Positions 8,525 to 11,882 of a stretch of 11,882 nucleotides of DNA are shown piece by piece (the first letter of the stretch is position 1; every line of letters starts with the position of its first letter). Below the pieces are notes generated by a model, which did not search any database, was not told the DNA's origin, and saw only the letters and a list, made by a program, of their open reading frames with translations. The stretch comes from Brachionus koreanus (taxonomy: Eukaryota > Rotifera > Eurotatoria > Ploima > Brachionidae): positions 246,354 to 258,235 of the forward strand of contig PJRA01000443.1 in assembly GCA_016987375.1 (NCBI GenBank), given 5' to 3'. A program made the translations under genes and the position numbers.

Positions 8525-8790
8525 TTGGAAATTTATATGATATACCGAACAGAAAGAAATAATAGCGTTATGGGACGCGAATTCCTTGTTCTTATCTCGC
8601 CAATAAAAGTAAATAGTACTTTTCTAAATCGACAAAATTTTGACGTGGTTACCGATTATATCACCTTAAAATGGTTAATGTTTTTTAAAGAAGCAAGTGG
8701 AAGACTAGCAAGATGGTCTTTCTTTTTACAGAAATATGATTTTAATATTATTTAAAGAAAAGCTTCACGTTATATGTATGACGCAATATA
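8525..8790 (+). pseudogene. Ty3/gypsy RNase H relic
   Basis: A 76-codon open frame (8525-8755) carries the C-terminal half of the Ty3-type RNase H: NFDVVTDYITLKWLM, then SGRLARWSFFLQKYDFNII, followed past a stop by KASRY where the family usually has a KGxxHxxADALSR motif. The Asp of VTDY is one of the domain's metal-binding acids. The N-terminal half is mostly deleted: little of it remains between the reverse transcriptase end near 8515 and this block. The first codon is TTG, so the frame start is not a gene start. Confidence 0.85.
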
Positions 8791-8979
8791 AGATTTTATT
8801 TTTTATTTTGACAAAAAAGTAACGCACTTCTAATACCAAAGATTTCTCGGCGTCAAGCGAATATCTTACAAAATATCCATGCGTATTAGATCCTATTAAA
8901 AGTAAATCACCAACAGAACTTGTTTTCGTAAAAAAGGGTAAGACGTAATTCTATTTTTTACTCCTCAAAAGATTTCTCG

Positions 8980-9440
8980 AAGTATTCCAATTCCATTTGA
9001 CATCCTCTTGGTCAAATTTGTCAAAGACAATTTTAGCGAAATCCTTGATAGACTTTCGGAATCTGAAACAAAATCTAAGAAACTGTCTAATATGCATAAT
9101 TTTTGCATTCACAGGCCATTATAAATAGCTTCGATTCTCAATGGATCTATCGTCACCTAAAGTTTAAACTGCCTAAAAGAATTCTCTCAGACCAAAGGAC
9201 AGAATTTAGAAACTGGTCTTCTTTTGATCCAGAATTTATTCATTACGCTCTGGAAGATCGAATTTCTGAAATTAAATTCCTGATAGAAGGAACTTTAACT
9301 GAATCACTTTACAATATCGAAAAAACTAAAATTTTATAAGTAAAAGCTCAAAAAAAACTAAGACCAGTACTTATACTAACGTTTAAATCGGTAATGCGGA
9401 TAACTTTGAATGCAACCTTGATGATTCTATACTTATATAT
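8980..9440 (+). pseudogene. Ty3/gypsy integrase relic
   Basis: A 78-codon frame (9103-9339) contains LPKRILSDQRTEFRNWSS, the strand with the second Asp of the integrase DDE core (family pattern: PKxIxSDrGtEF). It is followed by a decayed version of the PYHPQTNGLVERFNxTL segment, which ends TLTESLYNIEKTKIL. The catalytic Glu of the VERFN segment is not legible. Upstream, an open stretch at 8990-9115 with FSEILDRLSES sits where the His/Cys zinc-binding domain should be, but I cannot see the HHCC residues. A DDSILIY string near 9418-9438 may be the beginning of the C-terminal domain. Confidence 0.75.
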
Positions 9441-9829
9441 AATAAGGAAATAAGTAATTGTCCATATTAATTATTCTTATCGTTTAAACTTAATAAACAG
9501 TACGATAATATATTAAGAAATCCTAATGGGAATTGACTATTTAGAATGACTAAAAAATTTATTGAATGCAATTTGAATTTATATGAAACAAGCGAAGGAA
9601 TTTTTTTAACATTGAATGAAAGTAATTTTCGAAAAGTTTCTACTATTAGATCATTTATAGAACACAAAGGCAGGTCCTACATCCTTTATACAGGCTCAAT
9701 TTTCAAACTAATAACTAGAAAATAATTTAAATAATTATCATAGCTTTTCTGATTGTACATTAGTTCAACAGTTATTTTTCTTTTTTCCTTTTTCTCTAGC
9801 GAGCTAAGAGTCCAGTAAAGTCAAATCGT
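9441..9829. other. Unassigned stretch between Ty3 and LINE relics
   Basis: About 390 bases. The plus strand has a moderately open reading (about 9545-9690, with FLTLNESNFRKVSTIRSF) that I do not recognise; the minus-strand frame at 9467-9667 begins at TTG and has no recognisable motif. Either could be chance. This is where a 3' LTR of the Ty3 element might lie, but I found no repeat to support one. Confidence 0.35.
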
Positions 9830-9859
9830 TTCATATCACACAAGTCGATTCAGGAGTTC

Positions 9860-10860
9860 CTCAGGCACAAAGAATTATTGTATTAAATTTTTTTTTCCTT
9901 ATCCTTTTTATAAGACTTAGTATGATCTTTTAGTATTTTTCTTTAAATTTCATTTTCATTATAATGTAGGTATATTCTCATTGAGTTACTAATTCTATTG
10001 TCCATTTTTTTCGATATTTCTTTAATTTTTTGGTTTAGTAGTGGGATTAAAACATCGCAGTGCATCTGATCACAATTTTAGAACTCAGTTAATTTAGACC
10101 AGATTTGTAACTCAATTTTTTGTCTGGTTTCCGTCTTATTCTTTCAATATTTTCCTTGTTAGTTCATTATTTCCAGGTCTTTTAAAGAATTCTAATTTAT
10201 CTTTTATCAGCTTCTGCTTCATTTTTTCAATACCAATAGCCTTAAGTAGATTTGTAGAACGTGAATTTTTTTTAAAATTTATTATTATTTTAATCAATAT
10301 TCTTTTTGCTGTTTGTAGTTTTTTAATCTACAGCTTAAACCATATTTTTCCGAATAATGAGCTAAATTTTTTCCATTATTACTAAAGCCATTAAATGATC
10401 ATTATAGTCTTTTATACATCTCCAATTTATTGATGAGTATTATTCATTAATTTTTTAAAAAAAGAATTTTATGATTCACCTTGTCGAATGCTTTGCTTGC
10501 ATCAATTGCACAGCCGTATAGTTGTCTATTTCTTTTAGTAAAAAAATTTAAAGGTTCTTTTACCGAGAATATTGCGTGAGAATATGAGCTTTTTTTTAAA
10601 CCCAAGTTGTTTTTCAGGATCATTATTTGTTCTTAAAATTTCAGTAAGCATAATTTTTACAAATATGTTTGATATCACGTTAGATATTGTAATTGGTGGA
10701 ATTTTGTTTATATAATTTATTGTTTTTTTATTATCTTTTATAATTGGGACAATTTTTTAAATATTGAAAAGAACAGATACTTTACCACATTGAATAATCT
10801 TCTCAAAATAAAAGCTTTTACAAGCGAAATACTGGAGAGGAGAAGCCAGCAGATATCGTG
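9860..10860 (-). mobile_element. LINE (non-LTR retrotransposon) reverse transcriptase relic
   Basis: Reading from high to low coordinate on the minus strand: IIQCGKVSVLFNI with IVPIIKDNKKTINYIN and ITISNVISNIFVKIMLTEIL (10640-10820), the region where LINE reverse transcriptases have the IPKxGKxxxxxNYRPIS pattern; QLGFKKK then SHAIFSVKE (10555-10618), the QFGFRxxxSCxHAIF segment; and CAIDASKAFDKVNHKILFL (10459-10517), with the first catalytic Asp. The palm after this is mostly deleted: only about 170 bases separate it from the thumb-like STNLLKAIGIEKMKQKL and LEFFKR (10145-10268), and no YxDD box is readable. A C-terminal tail, MDNRISNSMRIYLHYNENE, lies near 9950-10010. No endonuclease domain is present, so the copy is 5'-truncated near 10860. 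Confidence 0.8.
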
Positions 10861-10984
10861 ATTTAAAAAATATTTATACAATTATTATTTTAGTTATATT
10901 TAACCACAAAGAAAAAAACAATTTTTTTTTATATAAATTTTTTCTTTTCTTTAATTCTATTCCGAGATTTTTACTCATCTAGTC

Positions 10985-11545
10985 TCAGCCAAGATTGACA
11001 ATAAAGAAAAAAATAATAAATGTCATAATAATAACCAATAAGAAAGGAAACTTAAAGAAAGAGTTGAATATATAATTGAATTAAAACCAAAGCTCGAAAA
11101 CAAGGAAAAAGAAATTGGCGAATTGATCAAAAAAAAGGAAAGGTATAGACAATTGACAGAAAAATTTTTGATTCTAAAAAATTTTAATATTTTTTAAATA
11201 AAAGATACTTAATTCATACAATTAACCTTTATGCGTACAAATATTAAATTCTAAAGTTCAGTAAAAGAGGATGAAGAAGTAATAAATTTGGAACTAACTC
11301 CTAAGGAAAATTTATCAAAAATATTTGTTTAATCGAATAAAAAAAATGATTCTACAGAAACATCAAAATTTTGATAGTAGCGAAAGTCAGAGTACCTGAT
11401 ACTGCTGTTAAGGGAAAAAGTTCCGGATCAAAAATGGAACAAAACAATCAAGCACTTATAGCTGCATTAGGTAAGAATAAATTTATAAAATCCAATTTTT
11501 TACATAAATTAATTTTTTAAGATTTTCTGCCGGACTAAAAAATAG
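10985..11545 (+). repeat. Right arm of the outer inverted repeat
   Basis: This arm pairs with the reverse complement of about 1-600. The match is lost upstream of 10985, close to the 5' end of the LINE relic at about 10860, and fades downstream once the left partner reaches the window edge, so the true extent to the right is unknown. Confidence 0.8.
11471..11521 (+). other. Intron-like segment, right copy
   Basis: A 51-base segment starting GTAAG and ending TTTTTTAAG. Removing it joins GCATTAG to ATTTTCTG, restoring the frame as ALDFLP. The left copy has a 50-base counterpart at the same position with equivalent ends. Confidence 0.4.
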
Positions 11546-11600
11546 AATTCAATCAATTAATATTGGTTTTACGAGGCTCTAGCTCTGAAAGAAAAAGAGA

Positions 11601-11882
11601 CACCGGAAAAAAAGAAATTTTTATTCACATGGAAACAGTATTCCCTTCCCCTTTTTATTACCTTTATAGGTACAATAATAATAAGGTAATTGTAACGTAA
11701 TTTGGAGACTAGTTATAACTAGTTATAATAGAAAGACTAGTTATAAATATACTTTATTAAATAAGAAATAAGAATAAGAATTAAAGATAGATAACAATAA
11801 AGTTGAATTGCTTAAATATGGAATCGAGTACGTGACTAGATTTCCAAAAAGAATAAAGATGCAACAACAAATTGCCAAATAA
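11601..11882. other. Unassigned tail; possible LTR-like start
   Basis: No protein block is recognisable. A string starting TGTAACG at about 11691 would fit the TG start of an LTR, and AATAAA-like sites follow (for example near 11798), but no second copy exists in the window, so an LTR cannot be claimed. Confidence 0.3.
11708..11745. repeat. Three copies of ACTAGTTATA
   Basis: Two tandem copies at 11708-11727 and a third at 11736-11745. Because the unit contains ACTAGT, the tandem pair also forms the 16-base perfect palindrome ACTAGTTATAACTAGT (11708-11723). The role is unknown. Confidence 0.8.

Larger units (their letters stand above)
6601..9440 (+). mobile_element. Decayed Ty3/gypsy LTR retrotransposon internal region
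   Basis: The order Gag, protease, reverse transcriptase, RNase H, integrase is that of Ty3/gypsy (Metaviridae); Ty1/copia elements place integrase before reverse transcriptase. All parts are on the plus strand but scattered over frames by many single-base indels and stops, and about 2.8 kb remains where a full internal region would usually be 4-5 kb. Flanking LTRs, primer-binding site and polypurine tract were not found. The element lies beyond the transposase of the right arm and has no counterpart in the left arm, so it probably inserted after, or independently of, the inverted duplication. Confidence 0.85.
10955..11600 (+). pseudogene. Coiled-coil protein gene, right copy, broken
   Basis: This is the inverted partner of 1-907, and the family is unknown. 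Similarity starts near 10985 with AKIDNKEKNNKCHNN. After an in-frame TAA (where the left copy has TAT) it continues as the coiled coil RVEYIIELKPKLENKEKE, then ERYRQLTEKFLILKNF. A block near 11220-11340 corresponds to the left copy's KAQKKSMKK region but is frameshifted. From 11393 it reads VPDTAVKGKSSGSKMEQNNQ then ALIAAL, an intron-like segment, and DFLPD before a stop. Low-complexity Ser/Lys sequence ahead of MxQNNxAL is what I would expect in a Gag N-terminal region, but a conserved intron argues for a cellular or DNA-transposon gene instead. The N-terminal part seen in the left copy is absent, cut off near the truncated end of the LINE. Confidence 0.5.

Noticed and set aside
9467..9667. 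Minus-strand open frame of 66 codons
   Set aside because: It begins at TTG, shows no motif, and lies in an AT-rich stretch where such frames arise by chance.
6331..9830. LTRs flanking the Ty3 relic
   Set aside because: Comparison by eye of 6331-6600 with 9340-9830 showed no shared direct repeat, primer-binding site or polypurine tract.
1..11882. Bacterial, phage or organelle origin, CRISPR array, tRNA or rRNA genes
   Set aside because: No ribosome-binding-site and start pairs, dense coding, spaced repeats or cloverleaf consensus were seen; the content is eukaryotic transposable elements with an intron-like segment.
1..11882. Microsporidian genome as the source
   Set aside because: Low GC and decayed Ty3 and LINE copies would also fit, and it cannot be excluded; the transposase style and lack of dense genes made a large AT-rich fungal genome seem more likely.

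Overview
The window is AT-rich eukaryotic DNA. I find no intact gene, rRNA, tRNA or CRISPR array. What can be read is a set of decayed transposable elements, each recognisable only by joining protein blocks across frameshifts and stops. The most likely source is a repeat-laden AT-rich fungal genome. I lean towards an arbuscular mycorrhizal fungus such as Rhizophagus, because the Tnp2-like transposase and Ty3 Gag resemble families I associate with that group; this is inference from style, not proof.

Layout. From 1 to 907 on the minus strand is a broken gene for a Lys/Glu/Asn-rich coiled-coil protein. From 1419 to 3506, also minus, is the best-preserved ruin: a Tnp2-like (CACTA/CMC-type) transposase pseudogene with most family blocks still in order. 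From 3503 to 4020 is its upstream, possibly subterminal, DNA. A unique spacer covers about 4021-5150. From 5150 to 6330 the upstream DNA and transposase occur again in inverted orientation (plus strand), about 70-75% identical by eye and carrying two large internal deletions. From 6601 to 9440 on the plus strand is a decayed Ty3/gypsy element: Gag with zinc knuckle, protease, reverse transcriptase, RNase H and integrase, in canonical order. From about 9860 to 10860 on the minus strand is the reverse-transcriptase part of a non-LTR (LINE) element. From 10955 to 11600 on the plus strand is a second, inverted copy of the coiled-coil gene seen at 1-907. The end holds short ACTAGTTATA repeats.

Read outward from the centre, both halves have the same order: upstream DNA, transposase, then coiled-coil gene. 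The window can therefore be read as one large, old, head-to-head inverted duplication whose right arm later received a Ty3 and a LINE copy. An alternative is that the coiled-coil gene is a second gene of the same DNA transposon. Nothing here looks able to make a working protein: both reverse transcriptases have lost the segment with the catalytic YxDD box, and both transposase copies are interrupted many times.
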